Shown here piece after piece: positions 42,101 through 54,400 of a DNA stretch of 64,000 nt; within the stretch, counting starts at the first letter, position 1; the number at the start of each line of letters is the position of its first letter. Source of the DNA: Galeruca laticollis (taxonomy: Eukaryota > Arthropoda > Insecta > Coleoptera > Chrysomelidae); NCBI GenBank assembly GCA_963921935.1, contig OY998185.1, positions 30,844,487 through 30,908,486 of the forward strand, given 5' to 3'. A model generated the notes under the pieces. It saw only the letters and a list, made by a program, of their open reading frames with translations. It was not told the origin of the DNA and ran no database searches. Made by a program: the position numbers and the translations under genes.

Positions 42101-44003
42101 GTTAAACAGTAAGAGAGAGTAGAACCAAGCTGAGTGACAAAAAATAGTGGCCCCTGAGATGGGCAGTGAACCGCTTCTTTAGTTGACTAGGTGAAGCGTT
42201 AGAATTCAGTAGGGTTTCGTTAAGGAATTAAGTTGTGTAAGTGGTAAAGTGTTTTAAGTGAATAGTAGTTTTTGTTTGTGATTAGTAAGTTTTCCATGAT
42301 GGCACCAAAGAAAATAGGAGTGAAAGGGAAATCCATTAACAGTCAGGTGAAGGAAATTATATATGTTTTTATGGAGAAATAAGTCAATGAAGGAATTACA
42401 ATACCATTAAAAAAATGCAGGTTGGTTTACATTAATTTTTTAAAAGAATTTTAGGTAACCATTTCTGCACTTTTGTATCTATTTTGAATAAACCTAAACA
42501 TTTATTTTATTTTATGTTCAGGATAAAAGTTTCAGCTGCAACAGGTATTAGTAAGAATACTTTACGAAAAATAATGAAAGAAGCCATATCAGTAAATGCT
42601 AATAAAAAATTTACTGTTGACGATGATAGTAAAAATGAAACAATTCTCAATTTTTGGCATTTTTTTCAATATATTGTGAATTATTTAGAAAGTTAGTTTT
42701 ATTTAAAAAAGTAAATGCTAATATAGCTACATCCTTTTCGTCGCCACACTAAAAGAGACCCCAACAGAAAATCAATTTAAACTCACACAAAATTAAAAAT
42801 ATTACTTATAATTTTTACGAAATATAAAAGCGGCATCCTACTATTAAGGGTACATTGACAATTATATTTTTAATTTAACCTAAGCATTTGTAGGATGCTT
42901 CAATGGATGATTTATGTGTTACAATTAACGCTGGATCTTCTGACGAAAGTTCTCCTTCGAGTAGTCTAGGTCTAGAACCAATCTCCCATTCAAGTGTCAG
43001 AAATTAGTATTCTTTATGTAGTTTAATTTTTTGCCAAACTAACCATTCTGTAGAATTTGATTGAACAATGAACCATCATAAGAGAAGCTATCGAAATAGA
43101 AAAAAGTACAGACTCATTGAACATTAGAGGTCAGTCGAAAATTAAATTCCATCTGGAAACCCCTTCTTCCTCACATAGTATGACCCACCATTCCCAAATG
43201 TAGTGCTCAATGAACTCATCCCACCTAAACGAGCCAACAGCCAAAAGACGCTTCACCGTCCCGTCACTGAATATGATATCAATACGTGGCACCACCAACA
43301 GTCAAGCCATCTTTTAAGATCAGAGTAGGCAGATTGAGACTCTTGACACCTTAGCAGACCAGTTTTTTGAGATCAGGAAGTAAGCAGATTGAGGCCCTGA
43401 CAATTCATAAGATGCTCATACAAGGAGTAGGCAGATTGAGGCCTAGTTGTCATAAAATCTCTTGAAAATGGCTTCAAAAGATGGACTTTTTGACTTTGAC
43501 TAATTAAATTTAAGTCTTAATTTAAGAAAAAGGAAGAATTAACAATTTAAATTATTAATTTATAAAATAGAACTATAAATTTTGCTTAAATTAGGCCTTT
43601 TATATGATTGATAGATTTCTCATTTTTATGTATCTTGGTTATCAAAACACGTGTCAGATAGTGTTAGTGTTGAGATAGTGGTAGTAAATAGTGTGATCAG
43701 TACTGTGGCACATCAAAACTATTCTACTTTCACTATCAATAAACTGTAATTCCTGTTTTCAGGTCACTTATATGTTTTCACATACACATGCAGCACATAC
43801 CATACTCCTGCATCAATTGATATGCAACTAATGGAGATATAATAGCTATTTACTGAGCAATAAGAAGAAAATGATGGAGTTACAATAGTTCTATATGAGA
43901 TAGAGAGGGGCGCCTTCATTTGGTATTAGAAATGAAAATTTAGAAATTTTGGAGATTATTAACTCTACAATATGTTTCATTCTTGTTTGTTCTAAAAATT
44001 TTG

Positions 44004-44050
<47 letters not shown>

Positions 44051-44233
44051 AAAGACAGAATTAGCGGGCATATCACGCAAAAGAGGTTACAGAGAATGAG
44101 TGGTAACCGATGAAGGCTAATGAGCCAGAAACATGCATGTCTACGGTTACCACTCATTCTCTGTAACCTCTTTTGCGTGATATGTCCACTAATTCTGTCT
44201 TTGTTTTATATTCCACGCGTTATTCTTCTATCT

Positions 44234-44294
<61 letters not shown>

Positions 44295-47200
44295 CCAAGA
44301 ATTTAACGCACCACCAAAAAATAACCAAAAGTTTAAAGTAAATTTTTGTCTAAACTTATAATAATAAAGTTACAGTAAATTGTCAATAGCTAAATACAGG
44401 TGTCAAAAAGCATTTCATAGAAGTGTATTTTTAGTGTTAGCTCTTACGTTTTTTTTTTTGTAAAAACCTTTATTTTAATTAATATGCAACATGAAATACG
44501 AAATCTTACTGGCGAAGAATGTGCTCAAGCATTAATATTGTTCGAGGAAGGCTGGAATTACCGAAGAATTGGTAGACGATTTAATGTATACCATACAACC
44601 GTTTCACGAGTTATACAAAGATATAGAGACACTGGAAGTTATGGTCGCAGACCGGGACAAGGAAGGAATCGAATAACAACCCCTAATCAGGACCGTTTTT
44701 TAAGATTATCGGCATTAAGACAACGTTTTGTAACAGCCCGGACCCTTCAAACCCGGCTTCGAGATGCTACTTGTGTACAAATTTGTGGTGAAACAGCTCG
44801 TCAGCGACTACGAGAACACAATTTGAGACCTAGAATTGCTGCTCGGGGGCCAGCTCTAACTAGAGATCATCGAAGAGCGAGGCTGAATTTTGCCATGGAA
44901 CATCGTAACTGGTTAGAAGCGGAATGGCAACAGGTATTATTTACGGATGAATCAAGATTTTGTTTGTACAATAATGACAGGCGCATACGTGTATATCGAC
45001 GCCCTAACGAACGATATGCTCAGTGTAATTTCTCAAATAATACATTATTTGGAGGAGGATCTGTGATGGTCTGGGGAGGTATTTCTTTGACTGGTCGCAC
45101 AAAACTTGTGGTCACAAATAATGGAAGCCTTACAGCTGAAAGGTACATATTGGAGGTTTTAGACCAACATGTAATGTCATATGCGCCATATATAGGCCAA
45201 GGATTTTTGTTGATGCATGATAATGCCAGGCCTCATGTTGCTGGAGTTGTGAGGAATTATCTAGAGGAAGTTGGCATCGATACCATGGCATGGCCAGCTA
45301 GAAGCCCTGATTTAAATCCCATAAAGAATCTCTGGGACACTCTTGGGAGGAGGTTACGAGAGGAACGGAACTTGAACACCTTGGAAGACGTGGGGAGGCG
45401 ACTGATTGAAATATGGGAAGAAATTGACCAAAATGATATAAGGTCGCTTATTTTACGTATATTAAGTTGCGGCTGCCATTTTAGAGGGTACGATCCGGAA
45501 TGGTCCCATAATTTGTTGCGCTATTCCCGATTTTGTTGCTAATGCCGTTCCCCGAGAAACGCGTTGCCCCGTACCTTAATATTAAGCTGCGGCAGCCACC
45601 CGCATTATCTCTGGAACGGTAATAGTTACGGATACGAGCCTGGCGGCGTATTTTGTTGCTTTAAGACGGTATGATGCCATCATCCCGAAACTCACCCCTA
45701 GATGCCCAAAGTCACCCCCTCTCACGTACTATTAAGCTGCGGCAGCCACGTGTGCTATCTCGCGAACGGAGAGGGCTATCGAGACGAGCCTGGCGGCGTA
45801 TTTTATTGCTATTTTGTTGCCAAAATGTGGCACCACTCCCCGATCTCGCGACCCACCCCCAAGCGTCGATTGCACCCCCTGTGTCGCGGTATTAAGCTGC
45901 GGCAGCCACGTGTGCTATCTCGCGAACGGAGAGGGCTATCGACACGAGCCTCGCGGCGTATTATGTTGCTAAAAGGTGGCACCACTCCCCGATCTCGCGA
46001 CCCACCCCTAAGTGACGTACTCACCCCAATAATAACTAAGTGTGTGTTTACAATCCACATTTTTTATTAGTGTCCGCGAATGTGTTAAACAAATTTAAAA
46101 ACAGTGGTTAGTTGTTTGAACCAATAGAGAATTATTATGAATCAGAAATAGGAGCGCTAGATCAAAGACGCATATCATCTAAAAAACAAAAAATATCACC
46201 TTTCAGTATTTGCGAGGGTAACAAAAAAATGTTTTTAAATTGTTTGTCCATCAGAAACGAAAGTCTGACGCGATATCATTGCACATCTTTACTAAGCCAA
46301 GCAGTCAAAAAAAGTGACAACAGCAGAGTATAATCATTCTTTTAACTGCTTTGAACTATTTACACATTATTACCCACTTACAGTAGGGAATTTTTTTGTC
46401 TCCTTAAAGGATCGCCTCGGTTATCACAAAAGATCTCACTGAAAATAAAAATAAGTTCTGGTATCTATAACAAATATGGAATATGTTATTAGAGACAAAA
46501 CAATATATAATATATGAAAACCAAAAATTCTGGGAATATTATTTTTAAAATGTTTTATTTTATTCATAGTATGTATAACTCGTATGTACAGGGTTATTCA
46601 CTATAAATTACCCACCCCTTATCATCGTTATTATTGCCTACAGAAAAAAAAGTTGAATATTAAAGTTGTGTGCTTGTGACTAAATTTTGATAAAATGCTA
46701 TTAAACACCCAGTGGCGTGCAGATTTCAGGGGAGACAAATTTTTTAATATTTTTTTCAAATGGGACACCCTGTATATTATTGAATTTTGGAGTGGTCTTT
46801 TTTTCCTGATTTCAAAAATATACCATATGTTACCCCTATCTTATAACGTTTTTGAGTTATTAGAGGTGAGGAAGAAAAAGTTCAAATATTGAAAAATAGA
46901 AAACAAAAAATTTATTTAGGAAATTTAAATAACATGACTTTCTTAAATCACTCTTAAGTCCTTAAGTCGCGTGCATGAACATTACCATAAAAAATTATAG
47001 TTTCATCTTAAGTTTATGATTAAGTTATGTTAAGTTATGATTAAGTTACGTCGTGCGTGAATTCACCATTAATCGACGTCTAATAACTCGAAAACGGTAT
47101 AAGATAGGGGTAACATATGGTATATTTTTGAAATCAGGAAAAAAAGACCACTCCAAAAATTCAATAATATACAGGGTGTCCCATTTGAAAAAAATATTAA

Positions 47201-49321
47201 AAAATTTGTATCCCCTGAAATCTGCACGCCTCTGTATTTTTGATAGAAATTTATCAAAATTTAGTCATAAGCACACAACTCTTACATTTAACTTTTTTTT
47301 TCTGTAGGCAATAATAACGATGAGAAGGGGTGGGTAATTTATAGTGAATAACCCTGTACTTAAACTTTCATACTCCATTGCAAAACATTTCTATTAGTGT
47401 TGTTACATTATATACTTTGTGTATAATGATAAAACTTAAGGCTGGCTGTATGACTATGCAAAAATTTCATTTTGATAGTTTCCAATAAAATCTGGTATAA
47501 TCGTTTAAATTGGCGGCCTAAGTCTTCAGAGTTGGTACAAACGCGGCCGACCTCTTAGGAGCGGTCTGTAAACACCTGCTAAAATATCTTGCACGTGCAC
47601 TTACTACTATAATTTTTTGTTTTCAACTGATTTTAAAGTTAACCAGGGCAATAACGCAAAAGTCGTAATATTCTCACACTAGTGTGATGCAGTAGCGAGT
47701 TTTTTTGAATGGAAACGGTATGTTTTCATATTAGATATTAAAGGTCCATACCATACCAAATTCGTTATATTAAACACTTCTTGTAATTATGTTTTCTGTT
47801 TATTTTTGATAAGAAATTACTAGAATAATCGTATTCATTGTAAAATGAATAATGATTTAAGCTTTACGAACTACAAGGGCTGGTTTTCATAACACTCAGT
47901 ATACCGTGAGTGCAGAAGGGTTTTATGTCACAAATTTGTATTGACTGAGCTCAGAAAAATATGGGCTTTCAATTTTTAATGTAAAAATGTACCGTTTCCA
48001 TTTAAAAAATTATCGATGACGGCACTTCTGGAATATATATAAATATTGTCATTATTAGCTGATTGTAAAATGCTATTTTAATAACTTCATTTAAATACTT
48101 AATTATGCTTCATTCATACAGTATATCAATTTCAATGTTATCAATAGTGTCTATATTTTCTTCTGTAATTGCATTTTTTGGAAAATACAATACCTAAAGA
48201 TTATTTTAGTACCATAATCTTGGGAGCACCAAATTCTTTGACGATCGTCTAACGCAGTTTGGAGTGCGGCACTCTCTCTCTTTCCCGTATAAACTATTTA
48301 ATTCCACGTGATGCAGGTAGCACTAAATTCTGTCATTGTATTTTTTCGAAAGTATGATGCTTAAGGAACATTTTAGTACCATAATATTGCGAGCACCAAA
48401 TTTTTTAACGATCGCCTAACGCATTTTAGAGCGCGGCGCTCTCTCTTTCACGTATAAACTTGGGGGTTGGTCGCGAGATCGGGGAGTGGTGCCACATTTT
48501 GGCAACAAGATAGCAATAAAATACGCCGCCAGGCTCGTGTCGATAGCCCTCTCCGTTCGCGAGATAGCTCACGTGGCTGCCGCAGCTTAATAGTACTTTG
48601 GACATCTAGGGGTGAGTTTCGGGATGATGGCATCATACCATCTTAAAGCAACAAAATACGCCGCCAGGCTCGTATCCGTAACTATTACCGTTCCAGAGAT
48701 AATGCGGGTGGCTGTCGCAGCTTAATATTAAGATACGGGGCAACGCGTTTCTCGGGGAACGGCATTAGCAACAAAATCGGGAATAGCGCAACAAATTAGC
48801 AACAAAATAGCAACAAATTATGGGACCAGTTCGGATCGTGCCCTCTAAAATGGCTGCCGCAACTTAATATACGTGCTTATTTTAAGTATGGGCCGTCGGT
48901 GCCAAGCAGTTATTTCTGCCAGAGGCGGAAATACTCGCTACTGACTTTTTTTACGTTTTGTTTCTTTGTTTTTCGTTGTTAAAGTTGGATAATAAATTTT
49001 AATAAAAAACATGTTATGCTATAAAATTGATTTTCTCTTGGTGTGGCCAAGATAATAGAGTAAATCAAAAAACAAAATGTTACAAAAAGATACAGCTACA
49101 GTTTGATTTTAATTTTAAGTTGATATTGTTACTGTTGAACTCCACAGGGTGTACAAAAATAAGTTTGTATGCAAATACAGTAGTACACTAACTCTCTGGA
49201 AGTGTCAACCTGTCATTCAAAAAGAAATTAATTCAAATCGGACAAGCAGTTTAGACAAAAATTTACTTTAAACTTTTGGTTATTTTTTGGTGGTGCATTA
49301 ATGCGGTAAATTCTTGGAGTA

Positions 49322-49382
<61 letters not shown>

Positions 49383-51427
49383 GAATGTCAGTAGAGAATG
49401 AAGTATACAGCGTGTTATTTGTCGATAGATGGATCTAACGTGTGAGAATGGAGGAGGAACTGTGTCGCTGCTTGTCGAATGTAGATGATAACGACTTGTC
49501 TATTTATCCAATTATATTCTCCATGTGATATGTACAAAGCTATGCAGATATTGAGTGAACCTCCAGGATTTTTACCGTCACATAGTTCTGTTTGGCTGTT
49601 AGTTTTGCAGAGGGATGAAAGTATCATTTATAGAATTATGTAAGAATGTTTATGATATTTTAGGATTTGACAGTAAATGACATTTATTAAAATAGAAATG
49701 TTTGCAAACAATCCTTTAAAATTTAGGTAGCTAAGTTAGGATGGAGTTTTGTTGAAAAGAAAAACTAGGCACTTGACATATTTTTGACGGTTAAGAAAAT
49801 AAAAATGTTGAGAAGATAAAAAAGATATATTAAGGTAGTTGGGACTTTTGAAATGTTAAAAAGTTGATTGCATTGGATTTAACTGGCTAATATAAGGAGT
49901 GATAATTAAAACATTGTAATTGACAATTCAGATGGATATTTTGGAATAATCGAAGAAATTTATATACTCGTACATGTGGAGCACGTTTATAAGAATTGGA
50001 AGACAGAAGGGATTGATTTGAGGTGAGATTTATATACATATAGAGCACGTTTGTGGGAGTTGGAGGACAGAAGAGATTAATTTGAAAATAGATTTGTATA
50101 CATATAGAACACGTTTATAAGAGTTGGAAGACGGAAGAGATTGATTTGAGGAGAAATTTATATACATATAGAACACGTTTATAAGAATTGGAAGAAAGAA
50201 GAGAATCACTTTAAAAGGTCTGGTTAATTGTTATCAAAATTCTCAAATAGTGTATATTGCAGAAGGTTTTTTTATCATAAGACATTGAATGTTCTTGTAG
50301 ATCTTAAATTAATATATTTTCTTATAAGGTAGTCCTAACATAGAAAAGGAAAATCCAGAAACAAAGATCTTTGTTTGAGGGATACAATAAGAAGCAGTTC
50401 CTGTATATCAAAAGGTAAGAGATTTAATTAATAAACTGAGATTAAAGTAGTAAAAAGATTGAATATAATCAATTTCGGATAAACAAAAGAAATTACAATA
50501 CAGGGTGTTTCTTTAATTAGAATTTTAAAACATAAATATATAATTGTAAAATTGTAACAAATCTGAATTTAATTAAAAAAAAGAAAAAAACAAAAGACAG
50601 AATTTAGTACTGCCATTTTTTCAAGAACTGACTCCCTGTAGATAAGACATTTTGTATAGAGCCGGAGCAAATATATTTTGATATTTTTTTTATGGTAATT
50701 TCAATAAGGTCTGAATAATTTTTATTAAATTGTACTTGCCTATTAATGGTAAGTTGGCGCCCGATAACATTTACGTAAATAGTATACACTTTATTTATCT
50801 AAATTGAATTTAAAAAAAAATTGTATAAGTACAATAGTTATAATTCTAACAAATTTGTGCCTGTAACGTGGAGCAGAATAAAATTATTATTGTAATATTC
50901 AGATATTGATAATTATAGTTATACCAAAAATCTGTCTCCTGAAACGCGGGGCATAATAAATTGGCGCCCAACGTGGTGCGACAACATACAGGTTGTCCCA
51001 CCATGGTAGTGACATGTGTTGATAATACATTTTATATTTAATTACTTAAGTGGAAGTTGTATTTGAGAAACACAATATTTCTGATTGTGATGAGAAATTT
51101 GTTAGTGTAGGTCCTACACAAAGCTATGAAACTCGCGCTAACGTCTTACACAAGTCTTCGCCAATCAGAAATAAGAATTATGTTAGCTAAAAAATTATTA
51201 TCATTTGAAAACAAAATGGTAGATTCAGTACAATTGCGTTATTAATATTTTATCAGTTAATTTCCATTGAATAAAATCCAATATTGATATATTTTGTTCA
51301 ACATTTTCTACATTTTTATCAACAAGTTCATTCATACGTCTTGTAAATGTCGCATTTGCTCTGTCAGCTCTTGTCTACCAATTTATAGTTTATATTACGT
51401 ACACAAACTACTTCTGAAAGATTTGTC

Positions 51428-51465
<38 letters not shown>

Positions 51466-54400
51466 TGTTGATGATGAGAGAAACAGATATTATTCATTGA
51501 TCTGTCAGGGACCAATGATTGAAACATACACACAATGCAAAAGTCTAGGGATATTTTTGTAAAATCCTAAAACCAATTCAAGACATTTTCGTGTTCATAT
51601 AAACTTACTTCGACTGTGACTGTTAGTCTAAATACTTACTTTTTCATATAAAAAAATGTAAAACAATTAACAATACGTGTTTTAGAACGTTTTTCACAAG
51701 GGATGAAAAAACTGACATTTTAATGTTTTGTTTAATTCCGATTTTTATTCATTTCATACTGTTCTTGTTTAGTAGGTGTGTTAAAGATAGTGTGTTTTTA
51801 CCATGGAACTACAACATTTAACATTGAAGGAGATGAATAGGGCGGTGGCCCCCTTCAAGCTGATGTGTGACAAACCCAAGTAGCCGAACAGTTGGGAGTC
51901 TCGCAAAGCATCATAAGTCGATTATGGTGTCGTTTTAGAGACACTAGGAGTACTTACAGCCGAGCAACATCTGTGTGGTCGTTCTACAACAGGCGCTCAA
52001 GACCAGTATTTAGTTTTAACCGCTAGAAGGCAACCGACAATCACAGCATCCGAGTTGGTTAATTAATTACAGCGTGCATATAATGTGACAATTGGCAGTA
52101 ATACGGTGAGGAATCATCTCCATGAAGCCGATCTTCGTAGTCGGTGACCATTGAAATGTCCATCTCTGTCTAGATCCAATCGTGCTGCACGATTATCCTG
52201 ATGTCAAGAGTTTCTGAATTGGGCTGACAATGACTGGGCTACAGTTTTATTCACCAATTAGTCTAGATTTGGATTTCATCTAGATTCTCGTCGGACCAGA
52301 GTGTGGACAGCCCGGAAATTTGGAACACTTGCGACATGTGCACGAAGCGTACACATACAGAGGTGGCACATTATTGGTATGGGGCGGAATCATTATTGAC
52401 GGAAGAACAGAGCTCATTTTCCCACGCGGCTTTCTCACAAGTCAGTTGTATTTGGATACTATTCTCCAACCTGTCGTTCGTCCATTTGCTGGTGTTGTTG
52501 AAGATAACTTTCACTTAATGCATGATAACGCTCGACCACATGTTGCCGGTATTGTAGTAAACTGGTTGGATAACGAGAGTATTGATGCATTGCCATGGCC
52601 AGCACAGTCACCGGACTTGAATCCCATTGAGCACGTATGGGATATGCTCCAACAACGAATTACTCCACTTAGGTATGGGCAAAATTCACAATGAGTGTCA
52701 ATTTCTAGAGCTTCTGAGAGTACAATGGACACAAATACCTCAAGCAGACATTAACAATGTAGTTTTGAGCATGAATGCTAGATGTAGGGCTGTGAAAAAT
52801 CAACGTGGTGGCCATACTTTATTTTAAGTTTAATTTTTGTGTTTTTTGTATTTTTTTTGACATTTGAAAAAACAGTGGTTTTTAGAATATTTTTTGCTCA
52901 GTTTTCTGTTATTTATTGCAAAAAATTTGATGTTTTTGACATATTAAACAACAATCTAAACTCTAAACTATAAATTTTGTATTACTTCGTCAAGTGGATT
53001 ACAGGTAAAAACACGACTACTTACAAAAATATCCCTAGACTTTTGCGTTGTGTGTATATATTGTTATATAATCATTTTAAAAGGGGTTGAGACAGATGTT
53101 TAAAATAAACAATATAATTTCAGCTCATCAAAAACAAATTATTTTCATAGAAAAAACCATATCATTTAAAATGAATATTAACCTATTATGAATACAAAAA
53201 TTAAGTATATCTTCTTACACATTGAAATTGTTGGCAACATTGCCCAGAAGATGCCTCATTTCAAAATTAAATTTCTGATAGTACAAGTTTTTTTATTCAA
53301 ATTCATGCACCTGTAAAATCGAACATACCCTTAACGTGAAGTGAATTTTATTAATTTTGAAAATTTATACCTTGAAAGCTATTTGTTTCAGCAACTTGTG
53401 ACTTGGTATAATAATAAGACCTATCTGTAAAAATATGATCTCAGTACTCGGCCAGAGGCATACTAAAGTTTTGCCAAATAAGATGTCAGCACATAATAAA
53501 TTAGTTAGGTTTTCAATACACACCAAGTCAGAAGTGAACTAAGTTTTATAATTTAGGCTATGAAAATGGTATAAGAATATCCAAAGTATTTGATTTAGTA
53601 AGTTGCTAGTCTAATTTTATTTGTGTATTAAAAATACCATATAATACTGTCACTAAAATGATTAATACTTCCAAAAAGTTACTAAATATAATATATAGCT
53701 GCACCATTCTCCAAAATGTCCTATATTCAGAGCCTTAATTTAAAAAGAACTAACCTTAACTGCTATAATACTTCTACTAGGTTTATGCCTCATTTTTACT
53801 ACATGACCACAAGTACCATTACCCAGTTCTTCTATATGTTCCATATCCTTTATATCAGTTTTGTACAATTCTCCATCTATTGTTAAATCACCACTAATTT
53901 GCATTATTTCTTTAAGTTTTTTTTCTGTTTCTAAATCATCATTTTGTCTAGTACTAAAATTTAGATTTCTTGGTCTAGTCATAACAGGGCTTCCATTGTT
54001 GCTATTTAGTCCCACTAAAATTCAAATCACAATAATCATGTTCAATATTAAAACTAAATTCGCAAATAAAAGTTATACATCATCATTAAAACATGTTAAT
54101 CAAATATAGAAGCAAAACAGGTGATTTTTATCGCATTTAGGGCAGCAGCACATTTCCTACTTACAGATCCGATTGTTGGATCAGGGAATCTGACACTCAA
54201 ATACCTATAAGTTTATATGATTACATTGCACACCTACAATCAGATATTGGACCGGATGCAAGAGTAGTGCCTCCTACCAATGGGATCTATTAAAAGTCTG
54301 ATCCAACTACCGGGAGGAGCGCAGTACGTTGTTTTTGCATGGTCTACCTCAAACAGGATTGTTTTTGTCGGTTTAATTAGTTTTGACTAGTGAGTGTAGA

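Larger units (their letters stand above)
45455..48874. mobile_element. Foldback / Mutator-like element with long structured TIRs and 9-bp TSD
   Basis: It begins acgtatattaagttgcggc and ends with the exact complement, between two copies of GCTTATTTT (45446-45454 and 48875-48883). The terminal arms (45455 to about 46035, and about 48462 to 48874) are GC-rich inverted repeats with internal repeats. The 2.4-kb middle is AT-rich with no transposase. The 9-bp duplication with long arms is typical of Drosophila FB elements and of Mutator-like elements. It interrupts the Tc1 transposase. Confidence 0.9.
44292..49320 (+). mobile_element. Tc1-like transposon, split by a foldback element
   Basis: Ends actccaagaatttaacgcac... 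(44292-44360) and the complement (49245-49320) form TIRs of about 70 bp, the right one with a 12-bp insertion. (TA)n tracts flank both sides. After subtracting the 3.4-kb insert the element is about 1.6 kb, normal for Tc1. Confidence 0.92.

Noticed and set aside
43318..43450. Spaced repeats that superficially suggest a CRISPR-like array
   Set aside because: Only three degenerate copies, variable repeat sequence, eukaryotic context.
43891..44361. Several open frames with long (IY)n stretches
   Set aside because: They are translations of TA microsatellites on both strands.
45671..46070. Arg/Pro-rich frames in the foldback arm (both strands)
   Set aside because: GC-rich repeats have few stops by composition; the frames follow repeat units and lack any motif.
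52511..52732. Minus-strand frame over the second Tc1 element
   Set aside because: Shadow of the transposase DDE region.
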